Assembly: GCA_041392665.1 (NCBI GenBank)
Contig: JAWKLQ010000021.1
Span: 62,001 to 126,000 of the forward strand
DNA length: 64,000 nucleotides
Source: Flavilitoribacter sp020436695
GTDB lineage: Bacteria > Bacteroidota > Bacteroidia > Chitinophagales > Saprospiraceae
Direction of reading: 5' to 3'
Shown here piece after piece: positions 1 through 9,755 of this stretch; the stretch's first letter is position 1; the number at the start of each line of letters is the position of its first letter. The notes under the pieces are model-generated. The model made no database searches and was not told the DNA's origin. It saw nothing but the letters and a program-made list of their open reading frames with translations. Position numbers and translations under genes: made by a program.

Positions 1-1785
1 TACTCTTTTGTTGTCAACGGCCAGAGAGATCAGTTCTTCCTCCGGAAACTGAAGTTTGGTGGTATCCTCTTCGGTAAAGCCCGGCTGCGTGGCGGTAACG
101 ATCGTCAAACTTTTCAGCAGATTTACCAGTGCTTCATCTTCGTGAAAACCGGCGGCTTCTTCCGTTTCATTCAATCGACGAAGTACGATCCGCATCAGCC
201 GCACATTGATCACTACCCTTTCCAGGTAACGTCCCAGCCAGAACAGGCTCTCTCCGGTGCGGCTGGGTATGACGTTTTCCAAACGTTTGTAATGCGGCAC
301 CCTGGGTACAGTAGGCGCTGAAGCGTCGTGCTTACTTTTGCCAACTACCCAGGTATCTTTACTGATCCCTCCTTTACGGTTGGCGATCAGAAAAACGCTC
401 TGAGGGGGAATACTACGGGATAATCCACCGGGCATTAACTGGTAACTGGCTTTTTCGGTATTGGACACCAGGAAACTACGAAATACCGTATTGCGGGCTT
501 CCAGTCGATTTCCACTCAGCGAAGGTGCTGTGGAAAAATTGACGACCTCCTGCCCTACATAAAGATTGGGGCGCGTTTTGATCCGGTTGCGCCATTCTTC
601 CAGTTCGGCCTTACTAAGTTCGCCTCCGTATACGGCCTTATTTTCATTCGAACGATAAATGTGCTTAACGATCAAATGAGGTAGATTATCGAGTACATAT
701 TGGCGTTCCTGCGGCTGACCGCACCACCAGGTGGCCACGGATGGCAGGAGCAGGTCTTCCCCCAGCAACTCCCGGCTCAACTTGGGCATAAAAGCCATAA
801 ATCCGGGATTTTCCAGTATCCGGCTACCCAGCGTATTAACTACGATCACTTTCTGCTGTCGGATCGCTTCCATTAAACCTACTACACCGGCAGCGGAAGA
901 GCCCTGAAAACTCAACGGATCACTATCAATATCGGCTACCCGGCGCAGGATCACGTCTACCCTCTCCAGCCCTTTGATCGTTTTTAGCCAAACGTATCCG
1001 TCGCTTACGGTCAGGTCTTCACCAAAGGCCAGCGTAAAACCCATCACCGAGGACAAGTAAGCGTGCTCGAAATAAGAATTGCTGTCCACTCCGGGAGACA
1101 ACAACACGATCCGCGGATTGTCCTTGTTGTGAAGAGGAAGTCCTGACAGTGTTTGCCTTAGCGTCTGATAATAGGAAAAAAGCTTGCGGACGTGGTTAGA
1201 CCGCAACAGCTCCGGAAAAACCCGCGTCATGGCCGCACGATTTTCCAATGCATAGCCGGGTCCGGAAGGCGCATCGGTGACATCGCGTAGTATCCACATC
1301 TGTCCGTTCGGCCCCCTTGCCAGATCAGCCGAATACTGGATCAGTTGATGCGGACCGGGAATACGGATCTTATCTGCCTGCCGCAGAAAACCGCGATGAT
1401 TATAAACCAATTCGAATGGGATACTCCCACTCCGTATAAGTTTTCGCGCTCCGTAAAGGTCTTCCAGAATTAAATTGAGCAGTTCGGCCCGTTGCAGCAG
1501 GCCCGCTTCGATGTTGTCCCAGTCTTTTCTGGAAAAGATCATCGGCACCGGATCCAATGTCCAGGGGCGGTTAGAGCCGTCGGGATCACCAAAATTATTA
1601 TAGGTCACCCCGTTCTCCCGTAACTGGCGTTCTACTTCCCGCTTCTTCTGCAACATCTCGTCCAGGGTCATTTTTTCGTAAGCGCGCACCAGCTTTCGCC
1701 AATGCGTCCCGATCTGACCATCCGGACCGATCAATTCATCAAAGGAAGAATATTCTTGTTGATATTCGCTTAGAGTAGTGATCAT
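1..1785 (-). CDS. Fused circularly permuted type-2 ATP-grasp / alpha-E protein, 3' end cut by window
   Basis: The minus-strand frame is open from an ATG at 1785 to the window edge, about 595 residues without a stop. It begins MITTLSEYQQEYSSFDEL and carries the conserved type-2 circularly permuted ATP-grasp blocks (DUF404/DUF407): RDVTDAPSGPGYAMENR, RIVLLSPGVDSNSYFEHAYL, VVNTLGSRILENPGFMAFMP, LPHLIVKHIYRS and RKGGISKDTWV. After GESLFWLGRYLERVVINVRL it continues into the helical alpha-E domain (DUF403), so ATP-grasp and alpha-E are one polypeptide here, unlike the separate genes at 6012 and 7616. Such proteins are predicted ATP-dependent peptide or amide ligases found with transglutaminases; no substrate is established. 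The start is chosen because the N-terminal motif follows directly. A palindromic repeat copy lies 30 bp upstream. The C-terminus of the alpha-E part is missing from the window. Confidence 0.9.
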   Translation of the reverse strand, partial: MITTLSEYQQEYSSFDELIGPDGQIGTHWRKLVRAYEKMTLDEMLQKKREVERQLRENGVTYNNFGDPDGSNRPWTLDPVPMIFSRKDWDNIEAGLLQRAELLNLILEDLYGARKLIRSGSIPFELVYNHRGFLRQADKIRIPGPHQLIQYSADLARGPNGQMWILRDVTDAPSGPGYALENRAAMTRVFPELLRSNHVRKLFSYYQTLRQTLSGLPLHNKDNPRIVLLSPGVDSNSYFEHAYLSSVMGFTLAFGEDLTVSDGYVWLKTIKGLERVDVILRRVADIDSDPLSFQGSSAAGVVGLMEAIRQQKVIVVNTLGSRILENPGFMAFMPKLSRELLGEDLLLPSVATWWCGQPQERQYVLDNLPHLIVKHIYRSNENKAVYGGELSKAELEEWRNRIKTRPNLYVGQEVVNFSTAPSLSGNRLEARNTVFRSFLVSNTEKASYQLMPGGLSRSIPPQSVFLIANRKGGISKDTWVVGKSKHDASAPTVPRVPHYKRLENVIPSRTGESLFWLGRYLERVVINVRLMRIVLRRLNETEEAAGFHEDEALVNLLKSLTIVTATQPGFTEEDTTKLQFPEEELISLAVDNKRV

Positions 1786-1814
1786 GAACATTCACAAACT
1801 AGTCCTAAAACAGT

Positions 1815-1952
1815 TAAGTGACGGAGCAAAAATAAATGAACCAATTTTAGGTTTTCAATATTTCGCTAAGCCATTGACTAAGAGGAAATGGTGTGCGAAA
1901 TTTTCAAAACCTCCAGGAAAAATTGGTTCATTTATTTCCGTCAAATTACTAA
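1815..1952. repeat. MITE-like palindromic element, copy 1
   Basis: This 138-bp sequence is almost identical to the reverse complement of 40878-41014; I count three substitutions and one 1-bp gap. Its two ends are inverted repeats of each other, sharing AATAAATGAACCAATTTT just inside a terminal TGACGGA. The interior is also an imperfect inverted repeat (GGTTTTCAATATTTCGC against GCGAAATTTTCAAAACC), so the whole element can fold into one long hairpin. It lies 30 bp ahead of the minus-strand gene starting at 1785. On that strand its promoter-proximal end reads TATTTTTGC, which fits a Bacteroidota -7 box. The rest of the 1786-2085 gap shows no gene. Confidence 0.85.
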
Positions 1953-2085
1953 AGGTGATCCTGCGTTTTGTTGGGGCCTACAAGAAAAGGAAAATTTTGA
2001 TGTGCAATATCGATATGACTGTGATTTTTTATGGCAATTTAGATTTCGGCAATGGCCCCGATATTTTTTATCAAACTCCCCTCTC

Positions 2086-5000
2086 CTATCTCGTCCTTTT
2101 ATACCGGCGCAGGTCCATAGTGTAGGGATACTCCGGATTTACTACTTCTCCCGTAGCTTCGTAGTGAGGTAAAATGGTCTCTTCCGTCACGAAACGCCCG
2201 ATTTCCTGTGGGACATTTACAGTAGGACGTATATCGTTAATGGAATGACCAAAGTCAAAGAAACGGGATATCCGGCGTGATTCTGCTTCAAAGCTATTCA
2301 CGGGGAAAGTATCGTAGTTACGCCCTCCCGGATGAGCGACATGATATTTGCAGGCCGCCACGGATTTACCCGTCCAGGTATCAAAAATGTCAAACACCAA
2401 AGGTGTATCAATCCCGATGGTAGGATGCAATGCAGAAGGCGGCTGCCAGGCGCGATACCGTATTCCTGCCACATATTCTCCATGTACTCCGGTATTCTTC
2501 AGCGGGATCCTAAAGCCGTTACACAGTAAATGGTAGCGGGAATCGGTAAGTCCGCTGATCTTTACCTGTATTCTTTCCAGTGAAGAATCCACAAAACGAG
2601 CTGTACCGGAATTGGTCATTTCCTCACCCAATACATGCCAGGGTTCTATGGCCATGCTCAGCTGAATGTGAATATCGCCGGAGCGCAACTCGCCCAGGAA
2701 GGGAAATCGGAAACTGAAGAAGGGATCGAACCAGCTGATATCAAAATTATAGCCCCCTTCACGTAGATCACGGACAACCTCTTTAAGATCCTGATAGCAA
2801 TAATGCGGCAGGAGGAAGCGATCGTGCAGGGCCGTCCCCCAACGTACAAGTTGATGGCTGTAGGGCTTCTTCCAGAAGAGCATGACCAGCAGCGGATCAA
2901 AAGGAACTGCACCATACCTTCATCCGGTGGGCTGGGCGCATATCGAACCCGCGGAATTCCAGTATCCCCATAATCTTCCGCTACTGAGTCCGGTGAAAAG
3001 TTTATCGATACAGAATTCCGCCCGGTGCGTATTACCGGTGATGTCAATCAACAGGTTCCGGAATAGGCGATCAACCAGCCAGTAAGGTATCTGCATTTTC
3101 GAGTCCTTCCGGATCTGTTGAACGCCAGTTCCAGTTCGTAGCATTTCGTCCGTCCTCGCTCCACCGCGGTGCTCGACTGGTCGGCCCGATACAACCAGGA
3201 GAACAGATAGGAAAGTACCGGATGGTGTTGCCAGTAGGTCACCAGGCTCCGAAGCAGGTCCGGGTGTCATGCTACCGCAAGTGTAACATCGGACTATCAG
3301 CAGAGGCCGTCCTCCCAGCGTAATATGGTTTCCGCCACCGGTGCCGGTATGCCGCCAGGCGGTCCAGTTGAACTGGCAGAAGAGTTCGGGGACTCCTCAC
3401 AGGCTTACAGTAAGACACACCTCAAAATTCACTACCCAGATCGCAGCCCCAGAAGCAGCCGGTGGATACGGGACCCTCGATCACCCCAGGATCCGGAGTG
3501 ACCATGAACTTTCGATGCGCTGATCGGAAGGCGGATCATACCTCGATCAATACCGGGCGGCTGCTGAGGCAGCGGCCGTTTGAGCAGCAGCCACGAGCGC
3601 CAGGTAATGTTCGATCCGACAAATGAGGCGGAAAGAACACAAACAGCTTTCCTTCAATAACCCCAACAACGATCTTAGTTTCTGAAAATATAGCTGCCTC
3701 ATTACAGCATCATCGGGCTGCACTTTGGGCCTTTGTCTCTAGCCAGCTATGATTTTTTCCAGCGCCGTCTTCAAGGAATGGCCAAGGTCTATATTATCCA
3801 GCATTTGAGGATCGGCCTGATGGATGATCTCAAAGGCAGGCGCAGGCCGACCGGAGGAATTGCTTGAAACAACGAACAGTTTGCGCCGGAATCCGCCAGA
3901 AGTTGCAGGTTTCAGCCGTCGCGGTCTGGTTCCAAGCTGAAGGTATCACTCTGGCCTACCCGACAACATCCAGTCCGCATTATAACATCTGGGCCAGTTT
4001 TTGTGGCTGCCCAGTGGAGACTTCAGATCCGCTTCATAAGGATCAACCTGCATTGGGACCCTACTTTCTTCCCAAATAAAATAGTGGGATCTCGTAAGTT
4101 AGCCGACGTATTCGAAGGCAGCCCCGCGGATCTCTACTGTATTTACGCAAACGGCGTAATCTCCGCGTCGATCACCCTGGAAATATCGGCCATTACCAGG
4201 GAATCACGTGCCAGATCGGTCACTGTCCCATGCCAGTGTCAGGCCAGTTTCCAGCGGCAGAGGTTCAGGGGGATTACCGACACTTGACCGTACCTGCAGA
4301 GCGCCCCGGAGCCGAATCTCGCCTTTGAATTTGAGAATGTTATTGGCCAGTGAGCGTTTATGTGGTCCGCCGTAGCGCAGAATTCCACTCTGCCGCATCC
4401 GTATTATCAATGGCTACGAAAGTAGGTTCTCCTCTTACCGTCAGTGAAGATCATATTATTTACGTTCCTGATCGCTACCTTTTCCCCCAACAGCCATTAT
4501 CGGCATCCCACTGCTCAATGCACCGGAGTAGGGCTTAGGTGACCTCGTGTGGTTTCTCTACGATCCGGTCACTTTATTCTCAAAGCAGGAAATTCTGGTC
4601 TTACAGGATCGGCATACCGCTGATCGAGCGCACCAGATCGGGCGTACAGGCTGCAGCGGATATGCCCCCACCGCGGAAAAGGACAGGCCGGATGCAGGGA
4701 TCGAGCCCAACCCAGCGCCGGCACCCGGCAGAGATATCATCCAGCAGATCCGGTAAAATCTTCCTCCGTCCCTGAGGGGCCGTCTAGCGATCTCTGATCG
4801 GCTTTTAACTGTACTCAGATAACCAGATAAACGCCAGAGCCCATGATGCTGCGGATTCCGAGCCAGCAACCAGGCCGAATCGCGGCAGGAGCCACTGCAC
4901 AGATCGAGGCTTTCACAGGTCTGCACGCCAGTGGCCCATCCAGATGCGGTAACTGATGTCCTGGTTCAACATCTGAATTGAGGGCCACCAGCAGGTCAAC

Positions 5001-5410
5001 GGTGATGCTTCATTTCAGGTTTCACGGCCTGACGTGCTTGTGCTATACATTGCTGTGGAGATGCCCTACTTCTTTATTTCCAAAATAGTAGAGAGTTGTC
5101 GTTGCAGATTTTCCTCGTGTTCGGTAATGGGCGTAATCTTCAATAAAAGTCGAAGGCGTTAATCACCACCAAGCACGGCGATCACTTCCACATCCACTAC
5201 AAAAACATCGATCTCGGTTAGGAAAACGATCCGGGGCTGATAGTTGCCGAAGGGATCCTGTTGCCAGTTAATAAAGTTCTATCCGGTTACGACCCAGCGG
5301 AGTAGGCTTTATTAAGCGCTCGTAAATGCAGCTGGCCGCAATCGACACCAAAGTCTCGGAATCATCTGTAGCATAGCTGGTATAATGGCAATGGCTACTG
5401 CTATGGACAT
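2086..5410 (-). pseudogene. Transglutaminase-like / DUF2126 protein, broken by many frameshifts
   Basis: Conserved blocks of the roughly 1,100-residue transglutaminase-DUF2126 family occur in the right order but in changing frames. From the 5' end they are an N-terminal beta-rich segment (INWQQDPFGNYQPRIVF, about 5270), the transglutaminase core with LDLCSGSCRDSAWLL near 4890 (nucleophile Cys in the SGSCRDSAW context), GEPLPLETGLTLAWDSD-like sequence near 4240, SYLFSWLYRADQ near 3200 and NLLIDITGNTHRAEFCIDKL near 3030. The final 265 residues (2883 to 2086) are one intact frame ending in the DUF2126 tail, with RFVDSSLERIQVKISGL, RYRAWQPPSALHPTIG and CKYHVAHPGGRNYDTFPVN. The span of 3,325 bp equals an intact gene, so the lesions are small indels. 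It is either a recent pseudogene or a stretch of poor consensus. The ATG at 5410 (MSIAVAI) is a plausible original start. Confidence 0.8.
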
Positions 5411-6011
5411 TATTATGGTTGTGGTGGTTTTGGTTCCTGCTAAAAGTAATAAAAAAGGATCAGACAGTGCACACTTTTGCCATGGGCCGAAACAGCAGTA
5501 GAAAAAAAGCTGAATGGCTGATTACTGATAAACACATCATCATCCGCACCTTTATTGTCTTCATAAAATTTTAGAGCATCTTCCATTAACCGAAAATAAT
5601 AAGGAATCTGAATGCTAAAAATATGGTTTGATAAATGACGAGGATTTTTGAAAACAGTAAATATTTCTATATTGACTGGATCTACCGAGAATGGGAGCTC
5701 GGATGCCCCGCTTATCGCAAAGTTGATTGGTTTTGAAATGATGATGGTTGGAAAAATTTCAATTGCAAATGACAATAAATATCACTTTACTAACAATTGG
5801 CCGCAAAGCTATCCAGATGGTTGGTTTTGTGCAGGATATTGCCATTGAAATTGCTTTTTTCCCGAGCAGAGTCGAGGGGACGATTTTGTATCTGCGTATC
5901 CTTACGATTAGAACCAATCATCTGCGGTTATCAGGGAAGGGAACTATAAACAGTTTCCTGGCAAATTCGGTGGCAGTGTACTAGAGCATACAATAAATAC
6001 TGTACGGATAT
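5411..6011. other. Gene-free AT-rich spacer with one unassigned open fragment
   Basis: This lies between the divergent broken transglutaminase and ATP-grasp genes. The only notable reading frame is minus-strand 5775 to 5440 (111 residues), containing LMEDALKFYEDNKGADDDVF. It matches no family I know and may be a gene remnant or chance. Base composition is visibly richer in A and T than in the flanking genes. No repeat or promoter stands out. Confidence 0.4.
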
Positions 6012-7440
6012 ATGGACGTGAGTTCCTTTAGCAACTACGCGGTGGACGGCTTTTACGATGAAATGATCAGTTCGGATCACCCGATCCGAAACTATTATCA
6101 GGAATTTTGCCGGGAGTTAGATCAGATCTCCACGAAGAGCTGCTTCGCCAACAATGCCGCCGAACGATCACTCCACTCTATGGGCATTACCTTTAATGTC
6201 TATTTCGAAGGAGAAGGAGTTGAGCGCGGATCTGGTGCTCCCCACATCATTCCACGCATCACGCCGTTGAACGACAGGAATGGGATCGGCTGGAAACAGG
6301 GGCTTATCCAACGGATCACCGCCCTCAATCTTTTTATCGATGATGATTTTATAATGATCAGAAGATCCTCAAGGATGGCATTTGTACCCGAATCGGTTGA
6401 TCGCTTCCAGTAAAGGTTTTCTTAAAGATGCGTCGGTACCAAGCCGCCCAAAGGTATCTGGTGCCACAATACCGGTACGGACCTGATCAAAGGGGATGAT
6501 GGTGTAGTTTATGGTGTTGAAGACAATCTCCATGCCTGGTGTATCGTATATGCTGGAAAACCGGGAGATCCTCAAAAAGTCGTTCCCCAGCATTTTTGAG
6601 AAACTTGGTGTACAGCACATTTCCGACTATCCGATCCGTTTACTGGAAATGCTGCAATATATTTCCAAAAAGGATAACCCGAGGGTCGTGGTGCTCACCC
6701 CGGCATTTACAATTCCGGTCGCTTTGAACATTCCTACCTGGCCCAAGCAAATGGGCGTTTATCTGGTGGAAAGCTCAGACTCGTGGTACGCAACGGCTAT
6801 GTGCAGATGCGGCGGTCGACCAAAGCGGGCTTCGAAAAACGACGTGATCTACTGCCGCATCGATGATACCCTTGATCCCGCTTTCCGCCCCGACTCCTGA
6901 TCGGAATAATACTGCATCTTTGAAGTCTTCCGCAAATGCTGTGGGTAGCGATCGCTAACGCCCCGGGCACCGGTGTTGCCGATGACAAAGTGATCTATGC
7001 CTATGTGCCACGGATCATCAAGTACTATCTGCAACAGGAGCCTTTGATCCCTAACGTACGTACTTACCTGTGTGAGGTGCGACGATTGCAAATACGTGTT
7101 GGAAAACATCGAGCAGTTGGTGGTGAAAGAGGCCAACGTAGCCGGAGGATACGGCATGCTGCATTCTGTCCGAATCCACCAAAAGAAGAATGCGAGACCT
7201 TCCGCAAGAAGACTGGCGCCAATCTCGCAATTACATTGCCCAGCCGACCATTTCCTGTCCAGAGTACCTACACTTGCGAAACCGGGTTGGAAGGCCGGCA
7301 CGTAGATTCGTCCCATATCCTGTACGGCGATCAGATCAAAGGGATCCCCGCCATGGACTGCCTGGGTGGCGCTGCGCAAGGGATCGCTCGTGGTCAATTC
7401 TTCTCAGGGCGGAGGAAGTAAGGATACCTGGGCTTATTAG
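6012..7440 (+). pseudogene. Circularly permuted type-2 ATP-grasp protein, broken by several frameshifts
   Basis: The segments appear in family order but in different frames: an N-terminal block with GFYDEMISSDHPIRNYYQEF, then GITFNVYFEGEGVER, PRITPLNDRNGIGWKQGLIQ and RITALNLFIDDDF, then GVSYMLENREILKKSFPSIF near 6540, VYCRIDDTLDPAFRPDS-like sequence near 6850, VAIANAPGTGVADDKVIYAY near 6945, VVKEANVAGGYGML near 7120 and the closing VNSSQGGGSKDTWAY before the stop at 7438-7440. The total of 1,429 bp is about 476 codons, the usual size, so only small indels break it. It is a second ATP-grasp of the same family as the protein at 1-1785, here unfused and followed by its partner alpha-E gene at 7616. 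Whether it is dead in the cell or only mis-sequenced cannot be decided here. Confidence 0.8.
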
Positions 7441-7458
7441 CCCCCTCTGCCTTCGGTA

Positions 7459-7477
7459 TCTCCCCCGCCGGGGGAGA
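7459..7477. terminator. GC-rich hairpin after the ATP-grasp gene
   Basis: TCTCCCCC and GGGGGAGA form a perfect 8-bp stem with a 3-base loop, 18 bp after the ATP-grasp stop codon. No T-run follows, so it may terminate poorly or act as an mRNA structure. Confidence 0.4.
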
Positions 7478-7502
7478 CAAGTCGAATAAAGAGAGTGAGA
7501 TG

Positions 7503-7599
7503 GTGATGTGGTGAGTGCACCATTGCTTTGAACACAGCACATTACCACATCACAGGATCACATCATCACAATAACTTGTCCCGTACACGAAGTGTCGGG
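7503..7599. repeat. Inverted-repeat cluster ahead of the alpha-E gene
   Basis: GTGATGTGGT at 7503-7512 pairs with ACCACATCAC at 7544-7553. A second hairpin, CCCG-T-ACAC against GTGT-CGGG, occupies 7580-7599. The intervening sequence repeats ATCACA-type words, as does the gap at 55128-55329. Such word-repeat palindromes recur between genes in this window. Confidence 0.5.
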
Positions 7600-7615
7600 A
7601 TCACAACATCACAAT

Positions 7616-8593
7616 ATGTTAAGTCGAGTTGCCGATTCCATCTACTGGATGAACCGTTATATAGAAAGGGCCGAAAATCACGCCCGTTTTATTGGAGTTA
7701 CTTTCAACCTGATCCTGGATATGCCGCCCAATGAGCAGGCGCAATGGGAGCCATTGCTCTTTGCTTCGGGTGATCACGAAGCTTTCAAGGAATTGTACGA
7801 GGAGAGTAGTCGGGCCAATATCCTCCGATTCATGAGTTTCGACGATCGCAATCCAAACGCTATACTTTCCTGCCTGATGCGGGCCCGGGAAAATGCCCGA
7901 AGTATCCGGGAGATCATCTCCAAGGAGATGTGGGAACACCTCAATCAGCTGTACCTCAGCTGTAAGGAAGCGGCCGGAAAGAAAAAGTGGAAGATGGATG
8001 ACTGGCAGGATTTTTTCAACCAGATCAAAATGGGCAGCCAACTGTATTACGGCATCGTCGACTCTACCTTTACCCGGAGTGAAGGCTGGGAATTCTCGCG
8101 GCTGGGACGGTATCTGGAAAGAGCTGATAAAACTTCCCGTTTTCTGGATGTCAAATACTTCATTCTCCTACCCGACCTGCAAGCCGTAGGCAGTAACCTG
8201 GATATGCTGCAGTGGTCGGCAGTCTTAAAATCGGTCAGTGCCTTCAACATGTACCGGCAGACACACCTCGAGATCAACCCAAAGATGATCGTGGAGTTCC
8301 TGGTACTCGATAATCATTTTCCCCGTTCCCTTTGCTATTGCCTCAAGGAAGTGGAAGAAGCGGTCCTGGATATCACCGGTAATCAAAACAAACGGCATCC
8401 GGCAGTAAAAGCCATCGGCAAGCTTCGCTCCTACCTGGAGTTCACCGATATCAACGACATCTTCAGTTTCGGCCTACACGAATTCCTGGACGATTTCCAA
8501 AAGAAGATCAATAAGATCGGTGATGTGATCTATGAGAGTTTCTTTGCGATTAAACCGGAATTGGAGGCGGAGGGGAGTGTGCAGGAGCAGTGA
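7616..8593 (+). CDS. Alpha-E domain (DUF403) protein
   Basis: This intact 325-residue helical protein begins MLSRVADSIYWMNRYIERAE, the typical alpha-E N-terminus; the GTG eight codons upstream is a less likely start. Further family marks are the RENARSIREIISKEMWEHLN segment, GWEFSRLGRYLERADKTSRF at about residues 155-175, and a C-terminal helical repeat. Alpha-E proteins are encoded beside circularly permuted ATP-grasp and transglutaminase proteins and are thought to assist in peptide tagging or peptide synthesis; their chemistry is not established. Length is normal for the stand-alone form. It follows the broken ATP-grasp gene by 175 bp and would have been its operon partner. It marks the right-hand edge of the frameshift-rich block. 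Confidence 0.93.
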   Translation: MLSRVADSIYWMNRYIERAENHARFIGVTFNLILDMPPNEQAQWEPLLFASGDHEAFKELYEESSRANILRFMSFDDRNPNAILSCLMRARENARSIREIISKEMWEHLNQLYLSCKEAAGKKKWKMDDWQDFFNQIKMGSQLYYGIVDSTFTRSEGWEFSRLGRYLERADKTSRFLDVKYFILLPDLQAVGSNLDMLQWSAVLKSVSAFNMYRQTHLEINPKMIVEFLVLDNHFPRSLCYCLKEVEEAVLDITGNQNKRHPAVKAIGKLRSYLEFTDINDIFSFGLHEFLDDFQKKINKIGDVIYESFFAIKPELEAEGSVQEQ

Positions 8594-8612
8594 GGGAGTC
8601 TTGTAGAGATGG

Positions 8613-8631
8613 TCCAAGTGGGACCACTTGT
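8613..8631. repeat. 15-bp direct repeat, left copy, within a small palindrome
   Basis: TCCAAGTGGGACCAC at 8613-8627 recurs exactly at 9716-9730. Here it belongs to a perfect hairpin, CAAGTGG-GA-CCACTTG. The two copies bracket the gene pair 8879-9600. Confidence 0.6.
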
Positions 8632-8644
8632 TTTGCAACTAATT

Positions 8645-8716
8645 GAAAATCATTTTATTACAAATTGAAAATGTAATTAATTTACATCAATGTCATTTTG
8701 TAGTGAAATGATTTTC
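8645..8716. repeat. 72-bp imperfect palindrome
   Basis: GAAAATCATTT at 8645-8655 is the exact inverse of AAATGATTTTC at 8706-8716, and the inside (TTACAAATTGA against TCATTTTGTAG) continues to pair imperfectly. It could be a terminator for the alpha-E gene or a short palindromic element. The rest of the 8594-8878 gap is AT-rich and shows no gene. Confidence 0.55.
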
Positions 8717-8878
8717 TGAATTTTATACATATCTGCAAGGTTTTGTTTTCTTAATTATTTCCTCTTTTCTCCAACCTTTGAAAGTATCTCCACCTCATTT
8801 TTTCTTTCTATACAAATACCAAAAGCCCTATCTTTATAACCAAATAGCAAAGTTGTCGGCAATCTGGAAAACTAAATA

Positions 8879-9385
8879 ATGGGGTTGAATTTCGATATAA
8901 GAGGCCATCTGAAGCCGTACGAAAAGGTAGTACTCGAATTTTCGGAATTCAAGGCTTTTTTTGTCGATCCATTTGATGAGGATTCCAGTCGGCATAAGCT
9001 ATTCCGGAGTTATGAGCTTTATACACAAGATCTGGCCGAGAAAATAACGCCCAATTTCACTCAGTGGATCAATGGAAGCTTTGTTACCAATAAAAAGAAC
9101 CCGAGAGACATAGATCTGGTCAATCTGATTGATTATCGGATTGTGGAGCAAAAAGATGCCTTGATCAGAAAAGCGTTCATTCGAGATGCAGTCTACGAGA
9201 GGTACGGAATCGATGCCTACCTCTTGGTGCTCTATCCGGAAGATCATAAATTGCATAGCTGGACCCAGTCGGATTTGTTGTATTGGCAGGACTGGTTCAC
9301 CAAAAGCAAAATGGACAAGCGGCGAAAAAGATATCCGAAAGGATATGTAGCGATAAATATTGGAGACTTAAATTCAGAGTCATGA
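8879..9385 (+). CDS. Nucleotidyltransferase-like protein (DUF6932-like)
   Basis: The protein has 168 residues. The segment WINGSFVTNKKNPRDIDLV at about residues 62-80 has the layout of a minimal nucleotidyltransferase active site: a GS motif, a short gap, then D-h-D. This resembles the DUF6932 group, in which such small NTase folds are predicted. The C-terminal third is basic (KMDKRRKRYPKG). The gene overlaps the next one by 4 bases (ATGA), so the two are almost surely co-transcribed and translationally coupled. Base use looks more AT-rich than in neighbouring genes, and the pair is bracketed by a 15-bp repeat, which suggests gain by transfer. A toxin or modifying role, as in MNT-type pairs, is possible but inferred only from architecture. 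Confidence 0.7.
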   Translation: MGLNFDIRGHLKPYEKVVLEFSEFKAFFVDPFDEDSSRHKLFRSYELYTQDLAEKITPNFTQWINGSFVTNKKNPRDIDLVNLIDYRIVEQKDALIRKAFIRDAVYERYGIDAYLLVLYPEDHKLHSWTQSDLLYWQDWFTKSKMDKRRKRYPKGYVAINIGDLNSES

Positions 9386-9600
9386 AAGAATTAGAAGTAT
9401 CAGACGAAAGAATCATCCGGGCGTCGGATCTCTTGGAGCAGATCAGCGCCGTAGATGAAATGATTGATCTTCACAAGCAGAAAGGAGATGAGCAGGATCT
9501 GATGTTACTCCAGTACCAGGATCGACGGGCCCGTTTTCTTAAGGAATTGAAAGAAGTGCTGGCCGCATTGAATATTAAACCTACGGATCTTGCGGCCTAG
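9382..9600 (+). CDS. Small helical protein paired with the nucleotidyltransferase-like gene
   Basis: This 72-residue protein begins MKELEVSDERIIRASDLLEQ; the ATG overlaps the stop of the upstream gene (ATGA), which fixes the start. It is strongly charged and looks fully helical, with heptad-like leucines (LKELKEVLAALNI near the C-terminus), so it may be a coiled coil. I recognise no family. The overlap implies a stoichiometric partner of the NTase-like protein, such as an antidote or substrate, but nothing in the sequence proves it. Confidence 0.65.
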   Translation: MKELEVSDERIIRASDLLEQISAVDEMIDLHKQKGDEQDLMLLQYQDRRARFLKELKEVLAALNIKPTDLAA

Positions 9601-9715
9601 GTTTTTTGTTGTATTGCAGTGCAATATGCCTTTGAGTTTCCTAAATACTTCTTAATTATACCTATGTTCCAGTGCTAAGGATCTGTCTCACAAGGTTTTG
9701 TGGATAGTCAACAAA

Positions 9716-9730
9716 TCCAAGTGGGACCAC
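9716..9730. repeat. 15-bp direct repeat, right copy
   Basis: TCCAAGTGGGACCAC is identical to 8613-8627. Here only part of the surrounding palindrome is kept (CAAGTGG-GA-CCAC, then CATG). Confidence 0.55.
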
Positions 9731-9755
9731 CATGTGTCGTCCTAAAAAAAGGGCG

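Noticed and set aside
1778..2172. Plus-strand frames of 115 and 94 codons near copy 1
   Set aside because: They run through the palindromic element and the tail of the opposite gene and have no motif.
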